From the NCBI GenBank assembly GCA_002691625.1, contig NZIK01000103.1:29247-93246 (forward strand): a DNA stretch of 64,000 nucleotides, written 5' to 3'. The position numbers and the translations under genes are program-made. This document shows, in pieces, positions 8,120-17,836 of this stretch. The notes beneath the pieces were generated by a model. It ran no database searches and was not told the origin of the DNA. It was given only the letters and a program-made list of their open reading frames with translations. Positions within the stretch are counted from its first letter, which is position 1. Each line of letters opens with the position of its first letter. The stretch comes from Alteromonadaceae bacterium (GTDB taxonomy: Bacteria > Pseudomonadota > Gammaproteobacteria > Enterobacterales > Alteromonadaceae).

Positions 8120-10402
8120 ATGAAACACCCACAGCACGGTAGGTTTTTGCGCAGCCGCCTGGCGCTTGCCATTACATTATCTGTTAGCATTCTCAGTGAA
8201 TTCGCTTATGCCGAAGCGAGTCCGGCGGAAACGGATATTGAACACATCACGGTAGAGGGTCATACCGGTCATATTTTATCAGGCCATACGACTGTATTGA
8301 GCGATAGCGATATTGCTCGCAAAGGCGCAGCCAATGCTGACACAGCCAGCCTGCTACGAGGTATAGCCGGCGTGCATTTAAATGCCACAGGCGGATTATC
8401 CAGCCTGCCAGCAATTCACGGCCTGGCTGACGATCGTTTGCGGGTAAAAGTGAATGGCATGGACCTGATATCATCCTGTCCTAATCATATGAACCCGCCG
8501 TTATCCTACATGGCACCAAATGATGTTGGCACATTAACCGTCTATGCAGGCTTATCGCCGGTCAGTGTTGGCGGCGATAGTCTCGGCGGGTCTATTATCG
8601 CTGAGTCACTGCCACCTGAGTTTTTATCTGGTAGCGAGGCAACCTTGTCAGGCGAAGCTGGCGGTTTCTACCGAAGTAATAACCATGCCCGCGGTGCAAA
8701 CCTCTCCCTGCAATATCTTTGGGATTCCAGCTTGCTCAGTTATACGGGCAACTGGAGCAAAGCTAATAACTACTCAGCCGCTGAAGCATTTAAGTCACAA
8801 ACAGCCACTGGCAGGCCAAATCATCAGCTAGCCCTCGATGAAGTGGGTTCGAGTGCCTATGAAACCCAGAATCACAATGTGCGCTTTGCCTGGCAGGCCG
8901 ATCAGAATAACCGAATTGATGCCAGACTGAGCTATCAGGACATGCCCCAGCAACTCTACCCAAATCAGCGCATGGACTTACTGGATAATGAACAAATCAA
9001 CCTCAATCTGGCCTGGCACCGCGAGACCGACTGGGGCCAAATTACCACCCGGTTCTATCATGAACAGGTTGAGCATATGATGAATTTTGGTGCAGACAAG
9101 CAGTTCTGGTATGGCAGCAATGCCATGATGGGTCTGCCTTGCGACCCTATCCGCTTTATGGGCGACCCTGAGGGCACCTGTGCTGCCGGAATGCCCATGT
9201 ACAGTGAGTCAGACAACAACGGCCTGACGGTAAAAGCCGACTACTCTCTGGCTGCTAATGATGTTTTGCGTGTTGGTCTGGAGCTTCAGCAATACAGTCT
9301 CGACGATTACTGGACGCCATCAGGAGGTGGCATGGGTCCAGGTACATTTTTAAATATTAATGATGGCCAGCGTGATCGTATTGCCGCATACGCTGAGCGT
9401 GAACAGGCAGCGGGCACTCACTGGTTACTAATGTATGGCCTGCGCTATGAAAATGTCGCCATGCAAACCGGTGAGGCAGAAGGTTATGCCACGGGTGACA
9501 ATGCCCCGGGTATGCAAATGATGCAGGCCAACGCTTTTAATAATGGCTCACGTAGCAGCACCGATAACAACATTGATGTCCCCTTTGTCGCGCGCTATCA
9601 GGCAAGCCGTGAACTTCACACTGAGTTCGGCTACGCGCATAAGGTGCGTACTGCCAACTTATATGAGAAATATACCTGGTCGTCATGGATGATGGCTGCC
9701 GGTATGAATAACCTGGTTGGTGATGGTAACGGCTACGTGGGAAATGCATCATTGTCCCCAGAACAGGCCGATACCATTTCGGCCAGTATTAGTTGGCAGG
9801 ATGAGCAGCACAATTCACTAACGGTTACCAGTTACTACACCTATATCAGCGATTATATCGATGCCGTAGCAGCCAATACGATGTGGATGCCAAATCAATT
9901 TAACGTACTGCGCTACGCAAACCAGTCTGCCCGAATCTATGGTACCGATGTAAGTGGCACCTGGCATATCAGTCATGGTAGCGCCGGCCACTGGCAACTC
10001 GATGGTAGCCTCAGTGCCACCAGTGCCGAAAATAAAGACACCGGTTCTGGTTTATATCAGGTTATTCCCTTACAAGGCTCACTCACCTTGTCACACCGGG
10101 CTGATGGCTGGCAAAGTAGCCTGGAATGGGTGTTGGCGAGCAGCAAGAAAAAGGTGTCAGAAATCCGCAATGAGGTTAAAACCGCTGGATATGGTTTACT
10201 GAATCTGCAGGTAAGTCATCAATGGCAGTCATTCAGAATCGACGCCGGCGTTGAAAACCTGCTTGATAGGTTTTACTTCAACCCTACCGGCGGCGCCTAT
10301 ACCGGTCAGGGCATGACCATGTCTCTCAATGGCATCCCCTACGGGATAGCGGTACCAGGTATGGGACGTGCGGTTTACGCGGGGTTCCAATGGCAATTTT
10401 AA
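8120..10402 (+). CDS. TonB-dependent receptor, OprC/NosA-like, probably copper
   Basis: A 760-residue outer-membrane receptor: signal peptide 1-31 (ending AYA), a plug domain from about 40 (HITVEG) to 160, then a 22-strand-type barrel ending in FQWQF. In the plug, CPNHM at 120-124 gives the CxxxM motif, and VEHMM at 317-321 supplies HxM; this pair forms the copper site in Pseudomonas OprC. Methionines are unusually common (MMGL, MPMY, GMQMMQ, WMMAAGM). The gene has its own ribosome-binding site (caGGAGc) and starts 139 bases after the ferredoxin gene, with a strong terminator after it. TonB-receptor identity is firm; copper as substrate is inferred from the motifs. Confidence 0.85.
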   Translation: MKHPQHGRFLRSRLALAITLSVSILSEFAYAEASPAETDIEHITVEGHTGHILSGHTTVLSDSDIARKGAANADTASLLRGIAGVHLNATGGLSSLPAIHGLADDRLRVKVNGMDLISSCPNHMNPPLSYMAPNDVGTLTVYAGLSPVSVGGDSLGGSIIAESLPPEFLSGSEATLSGEAGGFYRSNNHARGANLSLQYLWDSSLLSYTGNWSKANNYSAAEAFKSQTATGRPNHQLALDEVGSSAYETQNHNVRFAWQADQNNRIDARLSYQDMPQQLYPNQRMDLLDNEQINLNLAWHRETDWGQITTRFYHEQVEHMMNFGADKQFWYGSNAMMGLPCDPIRFMGDPEGTCAAGMPMYSESDNNGLTVKADYSLAANDVLRVGLELQQYSLDDYWTPSGGGMGPGTFLNINDGQRDRIAAYAEREQAAGTHWLLMYGLRYENVAMQTGEAEGYATGDNAPGMQMMQANAFNNGSRSSTDNNIDVPFVARYQASRELHTEFGYAHKVRTANLYEKYTWSSWMMAAGMNNLVGDGNGYVGNASLSPEQADTISASISWQDEQHNSLTVTSYYTYISDYIDAVAANTMWMPNQFNVLRYANQSARIYGTDVSGTWHISHGSAGHWQLDGSLSATSAENKDTGSGLYQVIPLQGSLTLSHRADGWQSSLEWVLASSKKKVSEIRNEVKTAGYGLLNLQVSHQWQSFRIDAGVENLLDRFYFNPTGGAYTGQGMTMSLNGIPYGIAVPGMGRAVYAGFQWQF

Positions 10403-10410
10403 AGGTCTGA

Positions 10411-10475
10411 AAAGAGGTGTGGCAGCTTGGCTTGGTCGTTGTTGCGGACGATAAATGCCACACCTTTTCTTTTTT
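10411..10475 (+). terminator. Rho-independent terminator after the TonB receptor
   Basis: The left arm (aagaGGTGTGGCA, 10412-10424) pairs with the right arm (TGCCACACCtttt, 10456-10468). A pyrimidine/T-run to 10475 follows. The loop is long, about 31 bases. It closes the receptor transcript about 10 bases after the stop and separates it from the kinase gene. Confidence 0.75.
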
Positions 10476-10550
10476 ACTCTGTTGCGCCCGGTCAACCCCT
10501 CCTCACTAAACTCCGGTATACTCAATTCAATGATTTAAACGGGTGCTGAC

Positions 10551-11618
10551 ATGCTACTGCTGTTGTTTTTGCTTATTTTCGGCCGACGACGTATTCCTGC
10601 TGGATTCACTTTGTTTCTGGCGTTACTGGAGATCGGCCTGGTCAATGTTTTCATCGCCCTGAACGGGGCCGCCAGTAATCCCTTCAGCAGTATTTTGTTG
10701 GTACCACTGGTGCTGAGCCTGATGCTGCTGCCCTTTAAAGCTGGCTTCGTGGTGCTGGCTGTCAGTATGGCAGGGCAAAGCCTGCAACTCATCGTGCCAG
10801 CTGCCGGCCACCACTCGGCTATGATGCAAAATCATGCCCAGGGAATGGTACTAAGCTTTGTATTAACCAGTCTACTGGTCGCTACTGTGATCTTCTATTT
10901 TCGCTTACAGCTGGGCACAAAAACCGCGGCCATTCAACAGCTCCGTGAACGACAGCTAAGAGACGAACAATTACTGGCTATCGGCACCGCCGCTGCGCAG
11001 CTTACCCATGATGCGGCTACTCCGGTGCAAACTATGCGGTTGATTCTAGAGGAACTTCAGGAAAGTCTCGACGAAAGCTTACTTGTTGAGCTTGAGGGAC
11101 AGTTTTATCAGCTTGAAACCTTACTGAAAAACTGGCGTGAGGTGGCCGACGATGTGCGTGAATCAAGAACCAGTTTATTTGACCCCGCGACTTTGATTAC
11201 TTCAATCAGGCATTTATTGCTGCTTGCCCGCCCTGAGGCTGAAGTCATCTGGCCGCCTCGGATTAGTGTGGATGGCAGTATTAAAGGCGACCGTACCCTG
11301 ATCCCCGCCCTGGCCAATATTGTAATTAACGCTTGTGATGCTGCTTCAGGCCGTGCCGTAACGGTCAGCGTGGACGCTGAACAATTGGTTTATCGATTAA
11401 CTGTCACCAATCCAATAAATAAGGACAATCCTTTCCCAAAGGAACTGTTAGGTTCCCGCTTTATTCAGAGCGAATCCGGCTTTGGCGTTGGCGCGGTGTT
11501 ATCAAACGCCACCATTGAAAAGTGCGGCGGAAAAGTGAGTTGGGAAAACCATGCCACTCGGGTGACAACCGTGATAGCCCTGCCACTCGTTAACGAAGAC
11601 AAGACCACCGATGACTAA
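10551..11618 (+). CDS. RegB/PrrB/RoxS-like redox sensor histidine kinase, short form
   Basis: A 355-residue membrane kinase. About four hydrophobic segments fill residues 1-117. Residues 39-45 read GAASNPF, matching the RegB quinone-binding heptapeptide GGxxNPF except for the second Gly. The phosphoacceptor is His153 in LTHDAATPVQTM, where RegB usually has HELGTP. The N box (NIVINACDAA) and G boxes (SGFGVGA) are visible. RegB proteins usually have six membrane helices and about 100 more residues; an in-frame TAA at 10536 rules out a longer start, so the N-terminus is truly short. The stop overlaps the next start by 8 bases. The redox role is inferred from the family. Confidence 0.82.
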   Translation: MLLLLFLLIFGRRRIPAGFTLFLALLEIGLVNVFIALNGAASNPFSSILLVPLVLSLMLLPFKAGFVVLAVSMAGQSLQLIVPAAGHHSAMMQNHAQGMVLSFVLTSLLVATVIFYFRLQLGTKTAAIQQLRERQLRDEQLLAIGTAAAQLTHDAATPVQTMRLILEELQESLDESLLVELEGQFYQLETLLKNWREVADDVRESRTSLFDPATLITSIRHLLLLARPEAEVIWPPRISVDGSIKGDRTLIPALANIVINACDAASGRAVTVSVDAEQLVYRLTVTNPINKDNPFPKELLGSRFIQSESGFGVGAVLSNATIEKCGGKVSWENHATRVTTVIALPLVNEDKTTDD

Positions 11619-12138
11619 ACCCTTAATCATTATTGATGACGACTCGCGACTGACAGCGGTACTCGCACGGCGCTTTACTGCAACAGGTAATTATTCAGTC
11701 ACCACTTATGCCCAGGCCAGTGAAGCCCTGGCTGCGCCCGCCACACCCTGTTATGGCATATTACTGGACATGATGATTGGTGACGAACTGGGCCTTGAGT
11801 TTATTTCCGCTCTGCAAACGCACTATACGCCAGAACACCTGATCATCATGACCGGCTATGCCAGTATTGCTACCACAGTAACCGCCATGAAGCGCGGGGC
11901 TACGGATTATCTGGCTAAACCTGCCAGCTTTAATGAACTTATCAATAAACTTGAGGGGCAACCGGCTGGCACAACAGTGGAACATAAACCGCTGACGGCG
12001 GCGCAGGCCGAGTGGGAACACATCCAGCGGATCCTCGCCGAACACGACGGTAATATTTCCAGAACGGCAGAAGCCTTAGGTATGCACCGGCGCAGCCTGC
12101 AGCGTAAACTGCAAAAACATTCGCCGACAAAAAAATAA
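11611..12138 (+). CDS. RegA/ActR/RoxR-like response regulator
   Basis: A 175-residue response regulator. The receiver domain covers 1-120, with acidic pocket DDD at 9-11, phosphoacceptor Asp53 (LLDMMIGDELGLEF), MTGYAS, and Lys in DYLAKPAS. A short linker leads to a Fis-type helix-turn-helix at 140-170 (GNISRTAEALGMHRRSLQRK), nearly identical to the RegA/PrrA/RoxR signature. It overlaps the kinase gene, so the two form a pair. In other proteobacteria this pair controls respiratory oxidases, anaerobic respiration and electron-sink genes. Placement after a copper receptor fits a respiratory or copper-enzyme theme but does not prove a regulatory link. Confidence 0.9.
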   Translation: MTKPLIIIDDDSRLTAVLARRFTATGNYSVTTYAQASEALAAPATPCYGILLDMMIGDELGLEFISALQTHYTPEHLIIMTGYASIATTVTAMKRGATDYLAKPASFNELINKLEGQPAGTTVEHKPLTAAQAEWEHIQRILAEHDGNISRTAEALGMHRRSLQRKLQKHSPTKK

Positions 12139-12157
12139 GCCCCGGCAAAGCCGGGGC
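12129..12157 (-). terminator. Rho-independent terminator serving the minus-strand TPR gene
   Basis: Perfect 8-bp stem GCCCCGGC/GCCGGGGC (12139-12146 and 12150-12157) with an AAA loop. On the minus strand it is followed by TTATTTTTTT, complementary to the A-run at the end of the regA-like gene. It therefore ends transcription from the gene at 12269-12754. It may also slow plus-strand transcripts, although no T-run follows on that side. A second hairpin (AGCCCC...GGGGCT) lies at 12222-12241. Confidence 0.75.
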
Positions 12158-12268
12158 TGCAGACTGACTAAACAGCCTGTGGGGTATAAACGGTAATCCG
12201 TGTTACCAACACCCCGATAAGAGCCCCTTTTGGCAGGGGCTACAGCTCACAGAGGGAACGTCTGTAAA

Positions 12269-12754
12269 TTAGTTTTTGCTCAGCAAATCACGTTGTTTGG
12301 CCAGTTGCAGGTTTTGCGAAACGATACGCTGCTTGGTTTTTCTTTCGTTGGCCAGGGTTAAGTCAGCAATACAGGCTGGCGTGTTATCCGCCAGGCAATG
12401 CATTACCGCACGGTTGTTAAGAGCGAATACGTTATTGCTGCTGGCATCAACGGCTTCATTACAATGCGCCTTCGCACTGTCTAAGTCGCCAACCGCTACG
12501 TAAGCTACGCAAAGGTTATTCAGCAGAGGTAAACGGTTTACACTTACACTGGTGCGAGCCAGAGTTGCCTTAGTGCGGGCAATTCCTTTAGCAAAGTCGC
12601 CCTGCTCGATTTCGCGTACACCATTGACATCGCGCATGCTGGTTTTTAATTGAAACGACTCAGCGGTCACCTGGCTGCTTGCCATTACGCCACCGGTAAA
12701 TGAACAACATACAGCAACGAGCAACGGCTTTTTGATACGGTTAATGAAAGACAT
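12269..12754 (-). CDS. Secreted TPR-containing protein of unknown function
   Basis: A 161-residue protein with a signal peptide at 1-25 (hydrophobic LLVAVCCSFTGGVMA). Two or three TPR-like helical repeats follow at about 60-135 (LPLLNNLCVAYVAVGDLDSAKAHCNEAV, then VFALNNRAVMHCLADNTPACIADL). Four cysteines after the signal region could pair in the periplasm. It ends in a charged coiled-coil-like tail (ERKTKQRIVSQNLQLAKQRD). It lies divergent to the CadC-like regulator across 238 bases, which suggests a shared control region. I do not recognise a specific function; TPRs imply protein-protein contacts. Confidence 0.7.
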   Translation of the reverse strand: MSFINRIKKPLLVAVCCSFTGGVMASSQVTAESFQLKTSMRDVNGVREIEQGDFAKGIARTKATLARTSVSVNRLPLLNNLCVAYVAVGDLDSAKAHCNEAVDASSNNVFALNNRAVMHCLADNTPACIADLTLANERKTKQRIVSQNLQLAKQRDLLSKN

Positions 12755-12992
12755 AGTTTTTTCCTCAACACAACGAACAGTTATTTGTTAGCCTTATCCT
12801 TTGTCGACATGCAGAAACTGCTTGTTAACCAAAAGGCCACTACTTGTTTAAATTTCGGTTGAGTATGTAGCACGATTCACCAGCCTGCCTGATGAACAAC
12901 AAATTAAATCCTAAAGAATAACTAATAGATTATTTATTTGTTTTTTTATAATGAGTTACAATAAAACCTAATGAAATTTCGGAGACCTAAGG

Positions 12993-15281
12993 TTGTCATT
13001 TAATCCCCCACCCGGCAAAGGATGCTTTACCATAAACGCCATCGTGGTGGATATTGGCGATCACACTATCCGAACAGGCAAGGATATTCGCCGCATTGAA
13101 CCAAAAGCCATGCATGTGCTTTATCTGCTCGCCTGCAATGCCGGTGACACCGTGGAACGTGGTGAATTATTGCGCGATGTGTGGAATGGGCGGGTGGTAG
13201 TAGAAGAAGCATTAACCCGGATAATTTCTCAGTTACGTCAGGCCCTTGGCGACAGTCAGCAACGCCGGCTGATCCAGACCGTACCCAAAAAAGGTTATCG
13301 ACTACGTGGTGAAGTTAACTGGCAGAGCACGCTGACAACAGCAGAGCCAACGCCTTCAGCAGATAATAGTGAAGCGTTAACCTCAGAAAATGCGGTTTCG
13401 GAGGCAGTGGAATCCTCCACAGACTCAGCGCCAGCAAAACAACCTGAACCGCAAAAAGCGCTTTCCCCTGCCCCGGTAGTTAGCAAAAAGGCCTGGTTTG
13501 TTGCTGCAGTACTGTTTGTCCTGGTGGCGGTTGTGGTGTTTACGCTCAATAAAACAATAACAGACGACACAATCAAGCCCGATGAGCAACGCATTTCGGT
13601 AGCGGTGTTACCCCTCAGACAACTGAGTAACGATGATGACACCCTGTATTTTGCCGATGGCATTACCGAGGAACTCACCGACTCGCTCACCCAGAACCAG
13701 AATCTCGACGTGCCATCGCGCTATTCTACCCTGGCGGTTACCAGTTCAGAGGATAACAGTTTGTCGGATGTGGCGAGCTCGTTAGGTGTGCGTTATCTGG
13801 TTGAAGGCAGCGTCAGACGTATTGATGAAGAGTTTAAAATTGCCGTTCGCCTGATTGATGCAGACACCGACCGGGTGGTGTGGTCTGAAAGTTATACCAA
13901 TACCGCATCCAGTTTATTTGCTATTCAGCAAACTATAGCCCGACGCCTGAATGAAGCATTATTGCCACAAACCAGCGACACCGAAGTTGCCCAGACATCA
14001 TCGCCCGACAACATTGAAGCGTACCAGTATTACCTGCGCGGCAACTACTGGCTGATGAACGGGAAAACCAGCGAGTGGATCTATAAGTCTGAAGCCGCCT
14101 TTCAACAAGCCGTAGAGCTCGCGCCTGACTTTGCTGCCGCCCACGGCAAGCTGGCTTACCTGTACGCCCGTCATGATTTTCATGATGCGTTTATGCCTCG
14201 CGAAGAAGCATTGCAAAAAGCCGATGCCGCCATCTCTAAGGCGTTGCGCAACAATCCACAGGAAACTAATGCGTTACTGGCCAGCGTGATCATAGACACC
14301 GCCGCGGGCAATTTCAGTTCAGCAGAAACGACTCTGGATGGCATTCTCGGCCGCCAGCCTAATCACGCAACTGCACTGTATATTTATTCTGAGCTTGAGC
14401 TGGCTCGCAACCGGTTTGATGCGGCGCTTTCCCGCGCGCAGCAAGCCTACGTTCTTGATCCGCTTTCTCCCTGGATCAACGTTAACCTTGCCATCGTGCG
14501 TTTCTGGCGCAGTGAATACAAGCCAGCGCTTGAAGCAGTACAAAACGCCATCAGTATCGACAGCAATTACACCTGGGCGTATGTCTGGCAGGCCAAAATT
14601 TTACATCGTCAGGGGCAGTTAAACGCGGCAATAACCAGTATGCTGCAGTCGGCAGACATCGACTCCGCCTCAGAGGTCAACTCGGCTTATACGGGGCTGT
14701 TATATCTGGAAATTGGCGATGAAGAGCGGGCCGAGCAATGGTTCAGACACACCGCCAGCTTGCTGGGCGATACGCCGCAAGCAAGATTCTGGCAAGGCTT
14801 ACAGCGTTTTACTCAGCCACAACAGGCGACGGATGTAGCTCGCCAGCTCATGCTCGATTTACCCTTACTCGACAATCGAATTTTTAGTCTGTTGCCGCTG
14901 CTTTATCAAAACTACCTGCAAGCGGGTGACCGCGAGGCAGCCATTGTTTTTTTACAAAGCCGAATTGCCGACACGGCGTCTGAAGTGAATGTACACAATT
15001 ACCGTTTCTATGCGGCGCTGCAGGCATTAACCCCCTTGCCGGATGAAACGACAGAAACCCTGCAGCGGTTGATGACAACAATCGGGGATAACATCGCGCC
15101 TTTACTGATTTACTCTTTGCTTACCGGGCATCATACTCCCTCTGCTTCCGCCATGATGTCAGGCGGGTGGCTCGATTACTATTGGCTGATTGAAGCGGAT
15201 AATACTGCTAAAGGCATGCGTCAAAAGCTACTCGAACAGAGGCAACAAGCTAGCAGCCAGCGAGCCTTACTCCTGCCTTAG
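12993..15281 (+). CDS. CadC-like membrane transcriptional regulator with TPR tail
   Basis: A 762-residue protein. An OmpR/ToxR-type winged helix at about 8-108 ([41 protein letters not shown]) is followed by a Ser/Pro/Glu-rich linker, a single membrane helix at about 168-187 ([17 protein letters not shown]), a periplasmic TolB-N/FlgO-like domain at about 200-320 ([21 protein letters not shown]) and TPR repeats from about 335 to 690. It probably senses a periplasmic signal and binds DNA from the membrane. The start is TTG at 12993, supported by GGAG at 12981-12984 and absence of an in-frame ATG nearby. The target may be the divergent TPR gene. The last 4 bases overlap the convergent amidase gene. 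Confidence 0.85.
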   Translation: MSFNPPPGKGCFTINAIVVDIGDHTIRTGKDIRRIEPKAMHVLYLLACNAGDTVERGELLRDVWNGRVVVEEALTRIISQLRQALGDSQQRRLIQTVPKKGYRLRGEVNWQSTLTTAEPTPSADNSEALTSENAVSEAVESSTDSAPAKQPEPQKALSPAPVVSKKAWFVAAVLFVLVAVVVFTLNKTITDDTIKPDEQRISVAVLPLRQLSNDDDTLYFADGITEELTDSLTQNQNLDVPSRYSTLAVTSSEDNSLSDVASSLGVRYLVEGSVRRIDEEFKIAVRLIDADTDRVVWSESYTNTASSLFAIQQTIARRLNEALLPQTSDTEVAQTSSPDNIEAYQYYLRGNYWLMNGKTSEWIYKSEAAFQQAVELAPDFAAAHGKLAYLYARHDFHDAFMPREEALQKADAAISKALRNNPQETNALLASVIIDTAAGNFSSAETTLDGILGRQPNHATALYIYSELELARNRFDAALSRAQQAYVLDPLSPWINVNLAIVRFWRSEYKPALEAVQNAISIDSNYTWAYVWQAKILHRQGQLNAAITSMLQSADIDSASEVNSAYTGLLYLEIGDEERAEQWFRHTASLLGDTPQARFWQGLQRFTQPQQATDVARQLMLDLPLLDNRIFSLLPLLYQNYLQAGDREAAIVFLQSRIADTASEVNVHNYRFYAALQALTPLPDETTETLQRLMTTIGDNIAPLLIYSLLTGHHTPSASAMMSGGWLDYYWLIEADNTAKGMRQKLLEQRQQASSQRALLLP

Positions 15282-16825
15282 AAACCCGGTGGTGGTTTGC
15301 GATGGTTGGTTGCCTGTTCGTAGCTATAGGTCAACTTGATCAGCGTTGGTTCGGCAAACAACCGGCCCACAAAGCTTATCCCTGCGGGTAACCGCTGCTC
15401 GCGGGTAAATCCCATGGGAACGGTGATAGTTGGCAGACCAGTATGCGGGGCAATGTGCTGACTGTTATCCCCTTTATGCCCGTCGGTATCAGCAATCTCT
15501 CGAGGCGGAAAACTCCAGGTGGGATAGATCAGCGCGTCAACACCGGCGTCATCCATAGCTTTAACGACCTGCTCTCGAAAATTAATATTGCGTGGATGAG
15601 TGTACAGATCACTACACTGCTGGTCCTGATTTTCCGGGTTAAGCATATATTCCAGCGATTCTTTCACAGGCACCGAATATAACTGTGCATCGTAAATCGC
15701 CTGCAACGAATCATACAAAGAACGCCCTTCAAGCGAAGTTAAGTACTCGTTGACGTCGCTGACAAACGTATTACACCAGTTATCTTTAATCAGGTTGGGA
15801 TAATCGTCAATAGCAATGGTGATCACCTGTGCGCCCTGCGCTATCAGGTCGCTCACAGCCTGCTCAAACAACGCTTTGACTTCTGCATCGATGGCAGCTG
15901 TATCAGTGTAGTAACGCAGTACGCCAATAGTAGCGCCCTGCAGACCATCTGCCTGCAATGAACTCAGATAACTCGCCGGACGTTGGCCCTGACTCTTTGC
16001 CGTGATGGGATCGGCTTCATCATAGCCCGCAATCACATCCAGCACGCGCACTGCATCTTCAACGGTACGCGCCATAGGCCCTCCAATATCGTTGCGTAAA
16101 TAAAGCGGAATAATCCCATCGCGGCTGGTTAACCCCATGGTACTGCGAATACCCACCAGCGCGTTGTGAGAAGACGGTCCGCGAATAGAGTTGCCGGTAT
16201 CAGTACCCAGCCCAACCACGCCGAAGTTAGCGGCAACTGCGGCACCGGTGCCGCCACTTGAGCCTGCCGGGGTGCGAGATAAATCATACGGATTGCGGGT
16301 TAAACCACCCACAGAACTCATGGTCCAGCTCGGGCTGAAGGCCCACTCGGCCATATTGGATTTGGCCAGCACAATAGCACCGGCCGCTTTTAAGCGCGCC
16401 ACCTGAAAAGCATCATCAGGCGGAGTAACGCCTTCAAGCGCCACCGAGCCACCGGTAGTTTGCAGCCCCAGGGTGTCATAATTATCCTTCACAATAACCG
16501 GGATACCATGTAACGGCCTGAGTTTACCGCTGCGGGCAAACTCGGCATCCAGGGCTCTGGCTCGGGCCAGTGCCTGTGGATTAACCGTAACAATCGCGTT
16601 TAGAAAGGTACTTTGATCAAGCCTGGCAATACGTTCCAGATACTGTCTGGTTAGGGCTTCTGCGCTCAACTCGCCAGCCATCATAGCCCGATGAATATCG
16701 GCTATAGTGGCTTCGGGCAGGGTAAACTCCGACATTACGGGCGTTTGCGCTGACCTGGGTTTAGTTGCTGTTGTCTGGCAACCGGCAATACAGCAACAAA
16801 TGGCAACTAGTAACGCAAGTTTCAT
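15278..16825 (-). CDS. Amidase-signature family lipoprotein
   Basis: A 515-residue amidase-signature enzyme hydrolysing a carboxamide. Residues 1-16 are a lipoprotein signal with lipobox CIAGC, so it is anchored in the envelope. The Ser-cisSer-Lys triad is visible: Lys in [12 protein letters not shown], the [12 protein letters not shown]ly/Ser loop with the cis-Ser, and the nucleophile Ser in [13 protein letters not shown]. Length is normal for the family. A good ribosome-binding site (AAAGGAG) precedes the ATG. It follows the HpaI-like aldolase gene by 30 bases on the same strand, so the two are probably co-transcribed. The substrate cannot be told; envelope members are often annotated as peptide or aryl amidases. 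Confidence 0.88.
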   Translation of the reverse strand: MKLALLVAICCCIAGCQTTATKPRSAQTPVMSEFTLPEATIADIHRAMMAGELSAEALTRQYLERIARLDQSTFLNAIVTVNPQALARARALDAEFARSGKLRPLHGIPVIVKDNYDTLGLQTTGGSVALEGVTPPDDAFQVARLKAAGAIVLAKSNMAEWAFSPSWTMSSVGGLTRNPYDLSRTPAGSSGGTGAAVAANFGVVGLGTDTGNSIRGPSSHNALVGIRSTMGLTSRDGIIPLYLRNDIGGPMARTVEDAVRVLDVIAGYDEADPITAKSQGQRPASYLSSLQADGLQGATIGVLRYYTDTAAIDAEVKALFEQAVSDLIAQGAQVITIAIDDYPNLIKDNWCNTFVSDVNEYLTSLEGRSLYDSLQAIYDAQLYSVPVKESLEYMLNPENQDQQCSDLYTHPRNINFREQVVKAMDDAGVDALIYPTWSFPPREIADTDGHKGDNSQHIAPHTGLPTITVPMGFTREQRLPAGISFVGRLFAEPTLIKLTYSYEQATNHRKPPPGF

Positions 16826-16855
16826 AGTGTCTCCTTTACCCTCAGTCAGTCATCG

Positions 16856-17668
16856 CTAGTAAACCGAACGTTTACCGGTTTGTGGCACGGGCATAACCAA
16901 ATCCGGCTTAAATGACTCAGCCAGTGCCGCCGAGGCATTAAGCAGTAACCCGGTATCGGTCCCTACCCCCACAAACATAGCGCCAAGCTCAATATAGCGG
17001 GATGCCAGTTGTTTATCGCCAATCAGAATGCCAGGCGCTTTACCGGCCCTGACGATTTTAGCAATGCAGCTCTCGATAACCTTTTGCACATCATCGTGGC
17101 CCGGATCGCCAAGATGCCCCATGGACGCACTTAAATCCGCCGGGCCGATAAAAATACCATCCACCCCATCTACTTCTAAAATGGCATCGAGATTCTCTAC
17201 GCCGGTTACCGTTTCAATCTGGATCAGCACGCAAACCTGATCGTTAGCGGTTTCCAGATAATCTTTTGTGCGGTTAAATTGCGATGCCCGCGCCAGCGGG
17301 CTGCCTACGCCACGAATACCCTCTGGTGGATAACGCGTAGCCGCGACGACTTCAGCGGCCTGTTCAGCGGTATCAACCATGGGCGCCAGAATGGTTTGCA
17401 CACCCAAATCCAGAATTTGCTTGATCCGCACCGCATCCGGCCAGGGCGGACGCACGATGGGCACCGCAGGATAAGGCGCAATGGCCTGCAATTGTGCCAA
17501 AATGGTTCGCAGGTCATTGGGTGAATGTTCCGCGTCGATAAGCAGCCAGTCAAAACCGGCGCCGGCCAGCAATTCTGCGGTATAACTATTCGCCAGTCCC
17601 AGCCACAAACCAATTTGTGCTGTATCACCGGTGATTGCCTGTTTGAATGTATTTATCGGGGCAGGCAT
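16856..17668 (-). CDS. hpaI: HpcH/HpaI-family aldolase
   Basis: A 270-residue class II pyruvate-type aldolase, probably 4-hydroxy-2-oxoheptanedioate aldolase or a 2-keto-3-deoxy sugar-acid aldolase. Family landmarks are the catalytic His in [12 protein letters not shown], the Arg of IVRPPWPD, the metal-binding Glu in [13 protein letters not shown] and Asp in [14 protein letters not shown]. Length matches HpaI (about 262-267). A strong ribosome-binding site (caGGAGtaccct) precedes the ATG. No other homoprotocatechuate-pathway gene is nearby, so broad-specificity cleavage of a 2-oxo acid is more likely than the full aromatic pathway. It is the first gene of a pair with the amidase. Confidence 0.88.
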   Translation of the reverse strand: MPAPINTFKQAITGDTAQIGLWLGLANSYTAELLAGAGFDWLLIDAEHSPNDLRTILAQLQAIAPYPAVPIVRPPWPDAVRIKQILDLGVQTILAPMVDTAEQAAEVVAATRYPPEGIRGVGSPLARASQFNRTKDYLETANDQVCVLIQIETVTGVENLDAILEVDGVDGIFIGPADLSASMGHLGDPGHDDVQKVIESCIAKIVRAGKAPGILIGDKQLASRYIELGAMFVGVGTDTGLLLNASAALAESFKPDLVMPVPQTGKRSVY

Positions 17669-17836
17669 AGGGTACTCCTGATTGTCAGAACCAGTCTTAC
17701 GCTGGCTTCATTACAGATAACGATGTTTTGCACAAGGTATTTGGACTTTATCTGTTGCCCAGTATACGGAAATTCTCTGGAAAGTTGAGCCTGTTAGCAG
17801 ACTCAACTCCTGATTTATCATATTGTGGGGCTAAAA

